This document shows, one piece after another, positions 10,960 to 21,022 of a stretch of DNA of 64,000 bases. Both the position numbers and the translations under genes were made by a program. The notes beneath the pieces are model-generated. The model did not search any database and was not told the DNA's origin. It saw only the letters and a list, made by a program, of their open reading frames with translations. The DNA comes from Bufo bufo (taxonomy: Eukaryota > Chordata > Amphibia > Anura > Bufonidae). Where the stretch lies: assembly GCF_905171765.1 (NCBI RefSeq), contig NC_053391.1, positions 193,202,559 through 193,266,558 on the forward strand. Direction: 5' to 3'. Numbering within the stretch: the first letter of the stretch is position 1; each line of letters begins with the position of its first letter.

Positions 10960-12741
10960 ACTGTTATCTCACATATATATTCTTCTGCTTATTATTATAG
11001 CCAAATTTACCACCCTAACTCCGCCCACAGTGTTCCCGATTCGTGTGCTATTACTTTGTCAAACATTTGGCCGAATGGTTCTCGAAATATCAGCGTTTTT
11101 GTGGCAAAATTGGTCCTATAGAAATGAATGGCGGAATGTTCAAAACTAGAGTGTGAGCTGAAAAATCAGGACATGATTTCTAAACTGCCACCACTCCCTT
11201 ATTTTCAAGCCCACCTATATAAAAACGTTCAGCTATCCCTGTTGCCACTAAAAATGTCCATGGCTAAGCCATAGTCCTGATAGTTTTCACAATATGACCA
11301 TTTGTTTGCAACTCCATTGACATTCATTGAAACTCCACTCTAGCCACCTCAAATTTAAAGGGCAATTTCTAAACTGCGACTGTGCCTTAATTTTTAATAT
11401 TTCAGAGACATACTATGATTCAAAATGTAGGTCTGGGTCTTTTGATTCTCACAATATAAAGCTCCTAGCTGTAGGATTTATAATTTTTAAACTACAACCA
11501 TTTGAAGATGGCAACCGCCAGTGAAGTGAGCAAGTTAGAGCAGTTTGTTTTTAACCGTTCTTCTCTGCCCTTGCTGTAGAGTGAGTTGCCATAGGAACCC
11601 AGGTGTGTGAGCAGTCAGCAGAGTGACAAAAGCTAGAGTGTGAGCTGAAAAATCAGGACATGATTTCTAAACTGCCACCACTCCCTCATTTTTATGCCCA
11701 CCTACACAAATCTTATATCAAAACGTTCAGCTATCTGTGCTGCCACTAAGGGCTCTTTCACACTTGCGTTCTTTTCTTCCGGCATAGAGTTCCGTCGTCG
11801 GGCCTCTATGCCGGAAGAATCCTGATCAGGATTATCCTAATGCATTCTGAATGGAGAGAAATCCTTCAGGATGCATCAGGATGTCTTCAGTTCCGGAACG
11901 GAACGTTTTTTGGCCGGAGAAAATACCGCAGCATGCTGCGCTTTTTGCTCCGGCCAAAAATCCGGAACACTTGCCGCAAGGCCGGATCCGGAATTAATGC
12001 CCATTGAAAGGCATTGATCCGGATCCGGCCTTAAGCTAAACGTCGTTTCGGCGCATTGCCGGACCCGACATTTAGCTTTTTCTGAATGGTTACCATGGCT
12101 GTCGGGACGCTAAAGTCCTGGCAGCCATGGTAAAGTGTAGCGGGGTGCGGGGGAGCAGTGTACTTACCTTCCGTGCGGCTCCCCGGGCGCTCCAGAGTGA
12201 CGTCAGGGCGCCCCAAGCGCATGGATCATGTGATCGCATGGATCACGTCATCCATGCACATGGGGCGCTCTGACGTCATTCTGGAGCGCCCCCGGAGCCG
12301 CACGGGCTGTAAGTATACCGCTCCCCCGATCCCCGCTCCTACTATGGCAACCAGGACTTTAATAGCCCTGGGTGCCATAGTAACACTGAAAGCATTTGGA
12401 AGACTGTTCCGTCTTCAAATGCTTTCAGTACACTTGCGTTTTTCCGGATCCGGCGTGTAATTCCGGCAAGTGGAGTACACGCAGGATCCGGACAACGCAA
12501 GTGTGAAAGAGGCCTAAGCCATAGTCCTGATAGTTTTCACAATATGACCATTTGTTTGCAACTCACGCCGCCCATTGACATTCATTTAAACTGCACTCTA
12601 GCCACCTCAAATGTAAAATGTAATTTTGAATTTGTGACACTTTGGTCGGCTTCTGGTTAAGGTTTGGAAATAAGTTTTATACAGTAGAGAGTATTTGAGG
12701 TGTTTCAACTAGCTACATTTATGAAAAGAAATTAGAGCTGT
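10960..12741 (+). repeat. Repeat region upstream of the autonomous Helitron
   Basis: Contains a direct duplication with a period of about 484 bp: CTAGAGTGTGAGCTGAAAAA at about 11148 and 11632, each followed by a CAGGACATGATTTCTAAACT block. GCCATAGTCCTGATAGTTTT follows at about 11267 and again at 12518. The second copy has been split by the foldback element at 11750. The region precedes the Helitron coding sequence and is probably its 5' part; a candidate start TCTTCTGCTTATTATTATAG lies at about 10980. That link is inferred from position only. Confidence 0.5.
11750..12514. mobile_element. PIF/Harbinger-like foldback MITE, 765 bp
   Basis: Ends GGGCTCTTTCACACTTGCGT and, on the other strand, GGCCTCTTTCACACTTGCGT, flanked by TAA on both sides (11747-11749 and 12515-12517), as expected for Harbinger-type insertion. 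Internal nested hairpins include GGTTACCATGGCTGTC...CCATGGTAA and GGGGCGCTCTGACGTCA with its inverted mate. Full CRE palindromes TGACGTCA occur at 12198 and 12271. Confidence 0.85.
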
Positions 12742-13868
12742 GTGAATATCATCATGCCATCTAAAGGAAAGAGATCTAAAGCTGCAAAGATACGCTGGAC
12801 TAAACTGGACCTTTCAGACCCACGCTTTCAGGATACGGAGCCCCACAGCAGCATAGTGGAAATGGAGGTTTGTTACAGTGACTGTGCCCAGGAGGTACAT
12901 AGTGAACCTGTGGTGTCATTCCCATGTTTAACTCAGCGTCAAGTTCAAGAGCACAGTGACAGTGTGATGGGCACTTCTGAAAACGATGGCATGAAAGTAC
13001 CATGTGTACCAAGTGAGATATCTGTGCAGGCATAATTTCATCAGGGTCATTATGGCTATGGAAGGTTAAGGAACAAACAGTGTACATGCATGGTTCTGAC
13101 ATTTTTGGCATACCACAGTGAGCTTGATGATGTGAGGAAGGATGATCTTGATCAAATACTGAAGAAGACCAAAAGCTTGTATGGCACAACAATAAAACAG
13201 CTAAAACAAAGAAATGTCTATCAACACCAAAACTTGACAATGGAAGAAGTGCCCCTCAGAGTCAACACTGACAAATATGAGTATAACATTGCTAAATCTC
13301 CAGTGTTATCGGGATGTATGAGAGCCACGGTAGATGGTGACAACCAAGATTGGTTTGTTGACCTCTCCACAAGACTTCAGTGCCTCAATGCAGATGTTGC
13401 ACATGCACTTTTTATAGTAGTGCCATATTGAATTGCATTGTTCAGAGACTGGGAGATATGAATTGTTTGATTCTCATAGTCGAAATAAGGATGGACTTCC
13501 TGCCACTGTAAGAGGAAAAGCTGTTATGATCACTTTTTACACATTTGAGTGATATGGGGGCAAGGATTTATAAATTGTATGAATTGCTCCTTAAAGACAC
13601 CAGAGGCCCTATTGATGGACTTCAGTATGACTTCATGCCAGTCTCATTTCATCGTGCAAGACGTCTGTCAGCTGGTTTGCTGTCCCCACCGGTGCAATCT
13701 GACAAACCAAATAATGGAAAGCATGTGGAGAACAAAGTTACACAGATGACCAAAGATGCAACACACACTGGATTCCCAGCCAGCAAGCATTCTCCATGGT
13801 CACTTGATGCAAAATCCTCACAGGGCATATGGAAGAATAGTAAGGCATTTTACAAATTAAATGCACAG
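12742..13868 (+). pseudogene. Helitron N-terminus with OTU-like cysteine peptidase
   Basis: Starts at Met 12742 with a basic segment (MPSKGKRSKAAKIRW). One in-frame TAA at 13033 separates it from a peptidase-like domain: HQGHYGYGRLRNKQCTC carries the Gln...Cys pair (Cys nucleophile position) and DLDQILKKTKSLY the following helix. After frame changes near 13432 and 13460, LFDSHSRNKDGLPA supplies the His (DSH) motif, and another shift near 13548 leads to the FMPVSFH end of the domain. This arrangement is known from the N-termini of animal Helitron proteins and resembles OTU/viral tegument-type deubiquitinase folds; its role in transposition is unknown. The coding region is then cut by the LINE at about 13869. 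At least one stop and two frameshifts make it non-functional. Confidence 0.7.
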
Positions 13869-14088
13869 CATAGTAACATAGTACATAAGGCCGAAAAAAG
13901 ACATTTGTCCATCCAGTTCGGCCTGTCATCCTGCAAGTTGATCCAGAGGAAGGCAAAAAACCATTGTGAGGTACAAGCCAATTTTTCCCACTTAAGGGGG
14001 GACAAATTCCTTCCCGACTCCAATCAGGCAATCAGAATAGCTCCCTGGATCAACAACCCCTCTCTGGTAGTTATAGCCTGTAATATTA

Positions 14089-14974
14089 TTACACTCCCAG
14101 AAATACATCCAGGCCCCTCTTGAATTCCTTTATTGTACTCACCATCACCACCTCCTCAGGCAGAGAGATCCATAGTCTCACTGCTCTTACCATAAAGAAT
14201 CCTCTTCTATGTTTGTGTACAAACCTTCTTTCCTCCAGACGCAGAGGATGTCCCCTCGTCACAGTCACAGTCACAGTCCTGGGGATAAATAGATGATGGG
14301 ATAGATCTCTGTACTGACTCCTGATATATTTATACATAGTAATTAGATCTCCCCTCAGTCATCTTTTTTCTAAAGTGAATAACCCTAATTTTGATAATCT
14401 TTCAGGGTCCTGTAGTTGCCCCATTCCAGTTATTACTTTAGTTGCCCTTCTCTGGACCCTCTCCAGCTCTGCTTTGTCTGCCTTGTTTACAGGAGCCCAG
14501 AACTGTACACAGTACTCCATGTGTGGTCTGACTAGCGATTTGTAAAGTGGTAGGACTATGTTCTCATCACGGGCATCTATGGCCCTTTTGATGCAACCCA
14601 TTATCTTATTGGCCTTGACAGCAGCTGCCTGACACTGTTTTTTGCAGCTTAGTTTGCTGTTTATTAAAATTCCTAGATCCTTTTCCATGTCAGTGTTACC
14701 GAGTGTTTTACCATTTAGTATGTACAGGTGACTTGCATTATTCCTTCTCATGTGCATAACTTTACATTTGTCAGTGTTAAACCTCATCTGCCACTTATCG
14801 GCCCAAGCCTCCAATCTATCCAGATCCCTCTGTAGTAGTATACTGTCCTCTTCAGTGTTAATTGCTTTACACAGTTTAGTGTCGTCTGCGAAAATTGATA
14901 TTTTACTAAGCAAGCCTTCTACAAGATCATTAATAAATATATTGAAGAGAATAGGGCCCAATACTGACCCCTGA
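14089..14974 (-). pseudogene. LINE reverse transcriptase, C-terminal half
   Basis: Minus-strand frame with LGPILFNIFINDL (RT motif B region), SIFADDTKL (motif C, the catalytic Asp pair at about 14890) and WQMRFNTDKCKVMHM. The thumb-type stretch includes KKQCQAAAVKANKIMG, MEYCVQFWAPV and LERVQRRATKVI, then LSKLGLFTLEKR. A final segment at 14089-14337 (RGHPLRLEERRFVHKHRRGF) is the LINE C-terminus in a shifted frame. Catalytic residues are visible, but the protein is split from its N-terminal half by a 612-bp MITE. Confidence 0.85.
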
Positions 14975-15024
14975 GGTACCCCATTAGTGACAGTGACCCA
15001 ATCTGAGTGTGTACTGTTAATAAC

Positions 15025-15636
15025 TAGTGTTGATCACGAATATTAAAATTTTGAATTTTTATCGCGAATACAGGTACTTCGAAAATTCGCGAATATTTTG
15101 AATATAGTTATATATATTCGTAATTTCGAATATTCTAATAATTTTTCCGATTTTTTTTCGATTTTTTTTTTTTTTTATCAGTACACATGATCCCTCACTG
15201 CTTCTAGCTTGTGGGCCAATAAGAAGGCTGCAATATACTTGACTTTAGGAGTAGTAGTGTTTGCGAATTTTGCTCTATATAATTTTTTTTAGAATATTCG
15301 CTATATTGCTATATATTCTTGTTTTAGAATATTATGAGTATTCGAAAAAACTAAATTATAGCAATATAGAGAATATTCGAAAAAAATCGAATATAGAGCA
15401 ATTTAGCTAATATAGTGCTATAATCCTTGTCTAATAGTTGTAAGTTGAAAAATTCTCAATAAAAAAATTCGAATCCGAAAATTCGAATTCCGAAAATTCG
15501 CATATTACACAATCATTACCTTTCCGATTTTTCGAGTAAAAAAAAAATTAGAGAATTTGAGAATATTTGACGAATATTCTACAAAATATTAGCGAAATAT
15601 CGCGAATTCAAATATGACCCCTGCCGCTCATCACTA
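15025..15636. mobile_element. hAT MITE inside the LINE reverse transcriptase
   Basis: Left end TAGTGTTGATCACGAATATT, right end GCCGCTCATCACTA (complement TAGTGATGAGCGGC). Flanks TTAATAAC (15017-15024) and TTAATAAT (15637-15644) are an 8-bp duplication with one mismatch. The interior is extremely AT-rich and made of ATATTCGAA-like self-complementary words, giving a strongly foldback-prone 612 bp. Confidence 0.9.
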
Positions 15637-15666
15637 TTAATAATCACCCTCTGTTTTCTATCACCC

Positions 15667-16026
15667 TCAGTTACTTACCCGCATACAGACGTTTTCTCCC
15701 AGTCCGAGCATTCTCATTTTATATACTAACCTTTTATGTGGTACAGTGTCAAATGCTTTGGAGAAGTCCAGATATACGACATCCATTGATTCGCCGCTGT
15801 CAAGTCTAGAACTTACCTCCTCATAGAAAAAGATTAAATTAGTTTGGCATGACCGATCCCTCATGAAGCCATGCTGATATGGCGTTATTTGCTTATTTCC
15901 GTTGAGATGCTCTAAGATAGCATCTCTTAGAAAACCTTCAAACAGTTTACCCACAACAGATGTTAAACTTACCAGCCCATAGTTTCCAGGCTCTGTTTTT
16001 GGACCCTTTTTGAATATTGGCACCAC
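15667..16026 (-). pseudogene. LINE reverse transcriptase, N-terminal half
   Basis: Minus-strand frame with MVPIFKKG, then NYGLVSLTSVVGKLFE (RT motif 0/1), QHGFMRDRSCQTNLIFF and MDVVYLDFSKAFDTVPH (motif A with the first catalytic Asp). These are diagnostic of CR1/L2-type reverse transcriptases. The sequence runs up to the MITE at 15636 and resumes beyond 15025. Confidence 0.85.
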
Positions 16027-16149
16027 ATTTGCTATGCATCAATTCTGTGGGACATTCCCTGTCAGTATAGAGTCCGCAAATATCAGAAATAAGGGTCTGG
16101 CTATGACATTACTTAATTCCCTTAGGATACGGGGGTGTATGCCATCCGG

Positions 16150-16880
16150 TCCTGGCGATTTGTCCATTTAAATCTTTTTAAGTCGCTGTTGTACTTCTTC
16201 CTGGGTCAGACAGGATACTTTTAATGGGGAATTAATTTTTACATTCATGATTTCATCTGACAGTTCATTTTCCTTAGTGAATTCATTGGAGAAAAAAATA
16301 TTTAACAGCTTTGCTTTCTCCTCGTCGCTCTCTGCGACTCCCCCTTCATTACTCTTTAAAGGGCCAATACCTTCAGATTTATACTTTTTAGCATTTATAT
16401 AATTGAAGAACATTTTAGGGTTAGTTTTACTCTCTTTGGCAATTAATCTCTCGGTCTCTAGTTTGGCCGCTTTTATTAGTTTTTTACATGTTTTATTTTT
16501 TTCCTCATAGTTTTTCAGTGCTTCTGTGCTACCCTCCTGTTTTAGTGATTTATATGCTTTCTTTTTGTCATTTATTGCTTTCTTTACAGTTCTATTTATC
16601 CACATTGGTTTCTTTTTGTTCCTTAACCTTTTATTCCCATACGGTATGTACCTCTCACAATGAGATTTTAGGATGCTTTTAAAGATATCCCATTTTGTGG
16701 CTGTATTTTTATTTTTGAGGACTTTGTCCCAGTTAGTTAGGCCTATGGCCTCTCTTAGTTGGCTAAATTTAGCTTTTTTGAAGTTTGGTATTTTTTTTCC
16801 TCCCTGTAGAAACGCTCTTTTGAATGATAATTGGAAGGTTACTACTTTATGGTCACTATTTCCCAGGTGTCCCCCAACCA
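16150..16880 (-). pseudogene. LINE endonuclease tail and linker
   Basis: Minus-strand frame starting at GGHLGNSDHKVVTF. SDH is the last catalytic motif of APE-type LINE endonucleases, but the rest of that domain is missing. A lysine-rich linker follows (NRTVKKAINDKKKAYK) up to the LTQEEVQQRLKKI segment before the RT. The open frame runs beyond 16880 into antisense Helitron sequence, which is coincidence. Confidence 0.8.
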
Positions 16881-17606
16881 GCGATGACAAAAACTGAAGA
16901 CAAGACACAAAAATGAAAGAAGGCGTGGTTTCAAGGCTACAAAGATGTCTGTCACCAATAAGAAGAGGACATACATCACCAGCTGATACAGAGCAGATGC
17001 TGATTTCAAGTTGAAGCAGAAGCAATATGTAAGAAGCAATACATCACCAGAAAATATGCGACAAATGCCGATTTAAACTTGAAGCAGAAGCAATACATCA
17101 CCAGAAAATATGCAACAGATGCATGTTTCAAGTTCAAGCAGAAGCAATACACAACCAGCAAATATGCGACAGACGCCAATTTTAACTTGAAGAAGAAGCA
17201 ATACATCACCAGAAAATATCATAATGATCCTGCTTTCAGAAAACGTCACTTGCAACAGAGCATGAGTTACATGAAAATGAAGCGTCACACTCAAGCAGAT
17301 TTTTGCATAACCCATAAGATGCAATGTGCCTTCAAAAAAAGAATGAAATACAGACGATGGACTTGTGTCATGCAGGAATGCAGTCAACCAGTGGACAACA
17401 GCCTAATGCAGACAGCTATATTCACTTTCCACGAATGTATTAAAGCTGGGCCAACTTTTGTGTGCACAATGTGTCATCACACCCTTTTCCCTAACCAAGT
17501 GAATTGGTTGCATTCACAGCAATTACAAGAAGAATCTACACATTGTTGCTGCCTGTTTGACAGGGAAATATGTCCATGTGTGCAACAATCATTGTCAAGG
17601 CCCTGA
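16881..17606 (+). pseudogene. Helitron middle region: Lys-rich repeats and Cys-rich segment
   Basis: Helitron coding resumes after the LINE. From about 16990 an 18-residue basic unit (KQKQYITRKYATDA-F-F) repeats in frame, then comes FRKRHLQQSMSYMKMKRH. A Cys/His-rich part follows: CVMQECSQP and HECIKAGPTFVCTMCHHTLFP, which could form a small zinc-binding module. The frame ends at a TGA at 17604; the next part continues in another frame from about 17629. Confidence 0.7.
16990..17220 (+). repeat. In-frame 54-bp tandem repeat in the Helitron gene
   Basis: About four units built on AAGCAGAAGCAATACATCAC and AGAAAATATGCGACA. The 54-bp period keeps the reading frame and gives an 18-residue lysine/tyrosine-rich repeat. 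The first unit is partly broken near 17030. Confidence 0.85.
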
Positions 17607-17628
17607 ACAATGCACCATACAAGATTAA

Positions 17629-18120
17629 ATGACCAAAGAATGGATTTGTCGCAACTGGGATTTACATTTAAAAGCAGGACACAAATCATCCATCGCTGTG
17701 GCTAACAACATGGAGCTGGCGCCCATTCCCCCAGAGCTCTGCGATTTGAATGTGCTGGAAAGACAACTTTTGGCCAAAATACTGCCATTTGCCAAGATCA
17801 TCACACTTCCCAAAGATCGACAGGCAGCTATATACGGCGCTGTAGTGTGTGTGCCATCCGAGGTGAAAACCACGGTCAATACTCTACCAAAATCGCACAG
17901 CACATACCAGTTACACAGAGTGAAGCTGAAAAGACGTCTGACTTACAAAGGCCACCAGCTGTTTCACAATGTCAACATGAGAAATGTAGTAGTAGGTCTG
18001 TCAAAACTCATTGACACACACCCCGACTACAGTGACATTTCAATCAGAGTGGATGAGACAATCACTGATGCTGAAATGATGATGGGATGGAACTCGACAG
18101 TTCTGATGAAACTGAAATGA
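17629..18120 (+). pseudogene. Helitron DUF6570-like region
   Basis: 163-codon open stretch beginning MTKEWICRNWDLHLKAG. LAPIPPELCDLNVLERQLLA and KILPFAKIITLPKDRQ are the block that precedes the Rep domain in many animal and fungal Helitron proteins (Pfam DUF6570, assigned from memory). TVNTLPKSHSTYQLHRVKLK and RRLTYKGHQLFHNVNM follow. Function of the block is unknown. The frame is lost at 18118. Confidence 0.75.
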
Positions 18121-18733
18121 TGGAGATACTTGATCGAATCGCATCGAAAATTGTGGTCCATCAGAGTTACAGTCTGCAGGTTTACCGGCTGCTACTGAGC
18201 AACAGGAAGGCCATGACCAACAACCTCCCAATGCAGAGGATGAGAAGGATGCACTAAGACCTGGAATTGGCCTAGACAGTTGTTTGCAGCCATCTGACCT
18301 TGGAGAGGAAGCACTGGCACATTGTCATGGAATATTCAGCATTGCACCTGCACAAGGAAACACACCTGTCAGCTTCTTTAAAGTTCCTAGGCTTGAGGCA
18401 ATGGCTTTCCCTGTTCAGTTCCCTACTGGACAGAATACATTGGACCAGGCAAGACAAGTCAAACTGTCCCTGAGCATGTATTTCAAGGCAAGGCTTTTTT
18501 GTGTTGATACTCGTTTTGCAAGAGACACAAGCTACCTCTTCTTTGCGCAGTTTGTCACAGAGACACACATGGCCAAAAGCAGCGTGTCCATCCAGTTAAG
18601 AAAAGGAAAACCCAATACCGGGGATGGATGGAAAATATCCAACAAGTTTCTACAGGACAAGCGTGAGGTTGAGAGGTTGGTTGTAGGCGCAACAAGGTCA
18701 AAAGGTGGATTTTGCAGTGCTAGACTGGGCTGA
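18121..18733 (+). pseudogene. Helitron Rep domain, N-terminal part
   Basis: A short disrupted linker to about 18283 is followed by an open stretch (18284-18733). It carries [56 protein letters not shown] and [20 protein letters not shown]. This is the Helitron_like_N pattern (Pfam PF14214), the start of the rolling-circle Rep module. The frame changes near 18705-18730. Confidence 0.8.
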
Positions 18734-19223
18734 AAAGTGTGGCATTCTTCGAGACAACCCAGTGACCAACATGCGCATGTTTGACAAACGGGTTGATGCT
18801 CTGATGCGAGAGCTGCTGTTGGGTCCTGCACAGCCAATCGGTGAAGTTAATGATTACTTTTACCGGGTTGAATTTCAGGCGAGAGGGAGCCCTCATATAC
18901 ATTGTGTCTGTTGGGTAGCAGGAGCTCTATATTTGGACAGTGATGACAAGGTGTGTGCCTTTATAGATGATAACATCTCATGCCAGCTGCCTGATGAAGC
19001 CAAACAGGTCTTACTTCACAGATTTGTAACAGAACTTCAAATGCACAGCAGATCTCATTTAAAATTGTGTAAAAACGGTAACAGACTATGCAGATTTGGA
19101 TTTCCAAAGCCACCTGTTAGAAAAATAAGGATAACTTACCCGATGCCAGAAGAACAAGGAGATCGTGCAATGAAAACCACAAGCAGCCAAAAACAAACTG
19201 AAACCAATCTGGGATTTGCATAA
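18705..19223 (+). pseudogene. Helitron Rep domain, HUH endonuclease core
   Basis: 172-residue stretch. [20 protein letters not shown] holds the metal-binding His-X-His (about 18894-18902), followed by CVCWVAGA. The Cys/His element [18 protein letters not shown] comes next. In family members this domain nicks and transfers a DNA strand during rolling-circle transposition. The His pair is intact here, but the frame ends at 19221 and resumes in another frame at 19216. Confidence 0.85.
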
Positions 19224-20005
19224 TATCCCGAAAGTGCAGCTTGAAGACATGTCACAGCTACTGGCACAGTGTGATATGACTTTGAATCAGTACAACTTGT
19301 ACATTGAGGCATTGACCTCCTCAAGCGTGATTCTAATGAAGCGTGATGTCAAGGACTGCTGGGTGAACAACTACAATCCACATTTGCTGACAGCCTAGAA
19401 CTCCAACATGGACATCCAGTACATTCTTGATGAATATGGTTGCATCATGTACATGTTGTCCTACATATCCAAGCCAGAATGCGAGCTGAGTCACTATCTC
19501 AAAACAATAGTCAAAGAAATTAGCCCAGAAACAGAGACAGAATGAGAAGAAATGAAAGAAGTTCTTCAGGCTTATTCAAAACACAGAGAGGTCAGAGCCC
19601 AGGAGTCTGTGGCCCGTACGTGCAGCCTAAAAATGAAGTCTTGCTCACGTGAGATTGTTTTTCTGCCATCTGGTGACAACGCACTAAAAATGAGTCTCCC
19701 GCTCAGTGCGTTGCAGAAAAAACCAGCCGATTCTCTTAATGTGTGGATGATGAGTTTTGTCGATAAATACAGAGCAAGACCCGAAACACCAGAGTCCATG
19801 TGTCTGGCAGACTCTGCATCCCATTACAGGGTTGTTTATGACAAGCAAAAGGAAGATGGCAAGCAAAAGGAAGAGGGCAAGTGTGTCAACCTATTGAATG
19901 AAATGGGAATAATAAAAAAAAAAGGGGAGAGGGAAGCCTACAATCATCAGGTATGCACACTTCTCAGAGAAGAAGGTCCCCGAGAACTACTACGGCAGAC
20001 TGGTT
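19216..20005 (+). pseudogene. Helitron Rep domain, catalytic-tyrosine part
   Basis: KVQLEDMSQLLAQCDMTLNQ and DCWVNNYNPHLLTA lead to an in-frame TAG at 19396, at the place where relatives usually have Trp (TGG to TAG is one change). The sequence continues [20 protein letters not shown] and SYISKPE, the block with the paired catalytic tyrosines of Helitron Rep. A second stop lies near 19543, then a 151-residue stretch (SREIVFLPSGDNALKMSLPL) connects to the helicase. At least two nonsense changes. Confidence 0.8.
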
Positions 20006-21018
20006 AAACTCTACCTCCCCCACCGTTCAGAGTCATCACTGAAAACTGTAAGGTTCCCAACACACCAGGATTTTTACAAAGGTGCCTGTGTGAGCTTACC
20101 AGGAGAAGAAGCAATCCGAGCAGTGTCTGCAATTGTTACCAGCCACCAAAAGAAGTGGAACAAGTCTTGGATGAATTTGTGAAAAACGGCCCTGTTGAAA
20201 ATGCTTGGAACACCTTTGCCCCAGAAGCTGAGTTGGATAGGTTGGAATGTATAAAGGAACGCAAAGAAGGGGAGCCACTTCATAAGAATGAACAAGATGA
20301 TGTTCCGGAGTATACATCACAAACAAACAGGTGGAATTGCGCTTACTGTGAAGGCCCCACAAATGTGCCCTGATTTCCTTTGGAAAATGTACAGAAACCT
20401 TAACCGGACACAAGCTCAGACATTCTACTCAGTTTGTGACTGGTGCACTAACCGTGTGCGTGGCCTAAATCCTGACCCATTCTATTACTTTGTCACTGGT
20501 GGTGCAGGAACATGCAAATCACACCTGATAAAGTGCATCTATGCTGAGGCGACAAAGATACTCTGCATTTTACTAATTGCATTTACAGGAACAGCAGCTT
20601 TCAACATTTCAGGCAACGCTTTGCATTCTCTGCTGAAGTTGCCAAGAAGCTTGAAGCCACCCTACCAAGGACTTGGAAATCTCATAGATGAAGTGAGGGC
20701 ACAGCTGTCAAATGCAGAGATCATTGTTATTGACGAGGTGTCAATGATTTCAAAGCCCCTTTTTGCATACATCAACTGGAGATTACAGCAAATCAAAGGC
20801 AGTAAGAAACCTTTTGGTGGTATGTCAGTACTAGCAGTAGGAGACTTTTACCAGGTCCCCCCGCTGGGAAAAAGTAAGCCACTTTGCGTGTTTGAGGAAA
20901 ATTCCTCTGGAAAGACTACTTTCAGATGATAACGCTGACAGAGATCATGCGACAGAAGGATGACATTTCATTTGCTGAGCTTTTGAATAGAATCGGAGTT
21001 AAGCAGAAGACTGGCACC
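20006..21018 (+). pseudogene. Helitron PIF1-like helicase, 3'-truncated
   Basis: The main open stretch (20288-20929) contains [14 protein letters not shown] and a Walker A with one replacement, GGAGTCKS where GGAGTGKS is expected (20498-20521). Further motifs are [11 protein letters not shown], Walker B with the Asp-Glu pair [10 protein letters not shown], and [12 protein letters not shown]. After a shift near 20925, [20 protein letters not shown] is readable to about 21010. PIF1-family helicases unwind DNA 5'-3'; here they would drive strand displacement. Motifs IV-VI, the Helitron 3' hairpin and the CTRR end are missing because an AGGGATTCTGTCACC MITE begins at 21023. Confidence 0.85.
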
Positions 21019-21022
21019 TTAA

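Larger units (their letters stand above)
13869..16880 (-). mobile_element. 5'-truncated CR1/L2-clade LINE inserted in the Helitron
   Basis: Read on the minus strand: the last part of an endonuclease, a linker, a reverse transcriptase split by a MITE, and a 3' UTR ending in TACTATGTTACTATG-like octamer repeats. That tail is typical of CR1-group LINEs. The open frames are interrupted and the 5' end is missing, so it is a dead-on-arrival copy. Both flanks are Helitron coding sequence, so insertion occurred after the Helitron was in place. No clean target duplication was found, and both junctions are approximate. Confidence 0.85.

Noticed and set aside
12031..12460. Open frames of 63-100 codons on both strands
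   Set aside because: They lie in the inverted arms of a Harbinger-like foldback and mirror one another.
16880..17025. Extension of the LINE endonuclease frame to Met at 17025
   Set aside because: Beyond 16880 the plus strand encodes Helitron, so the antisense extension is chance.
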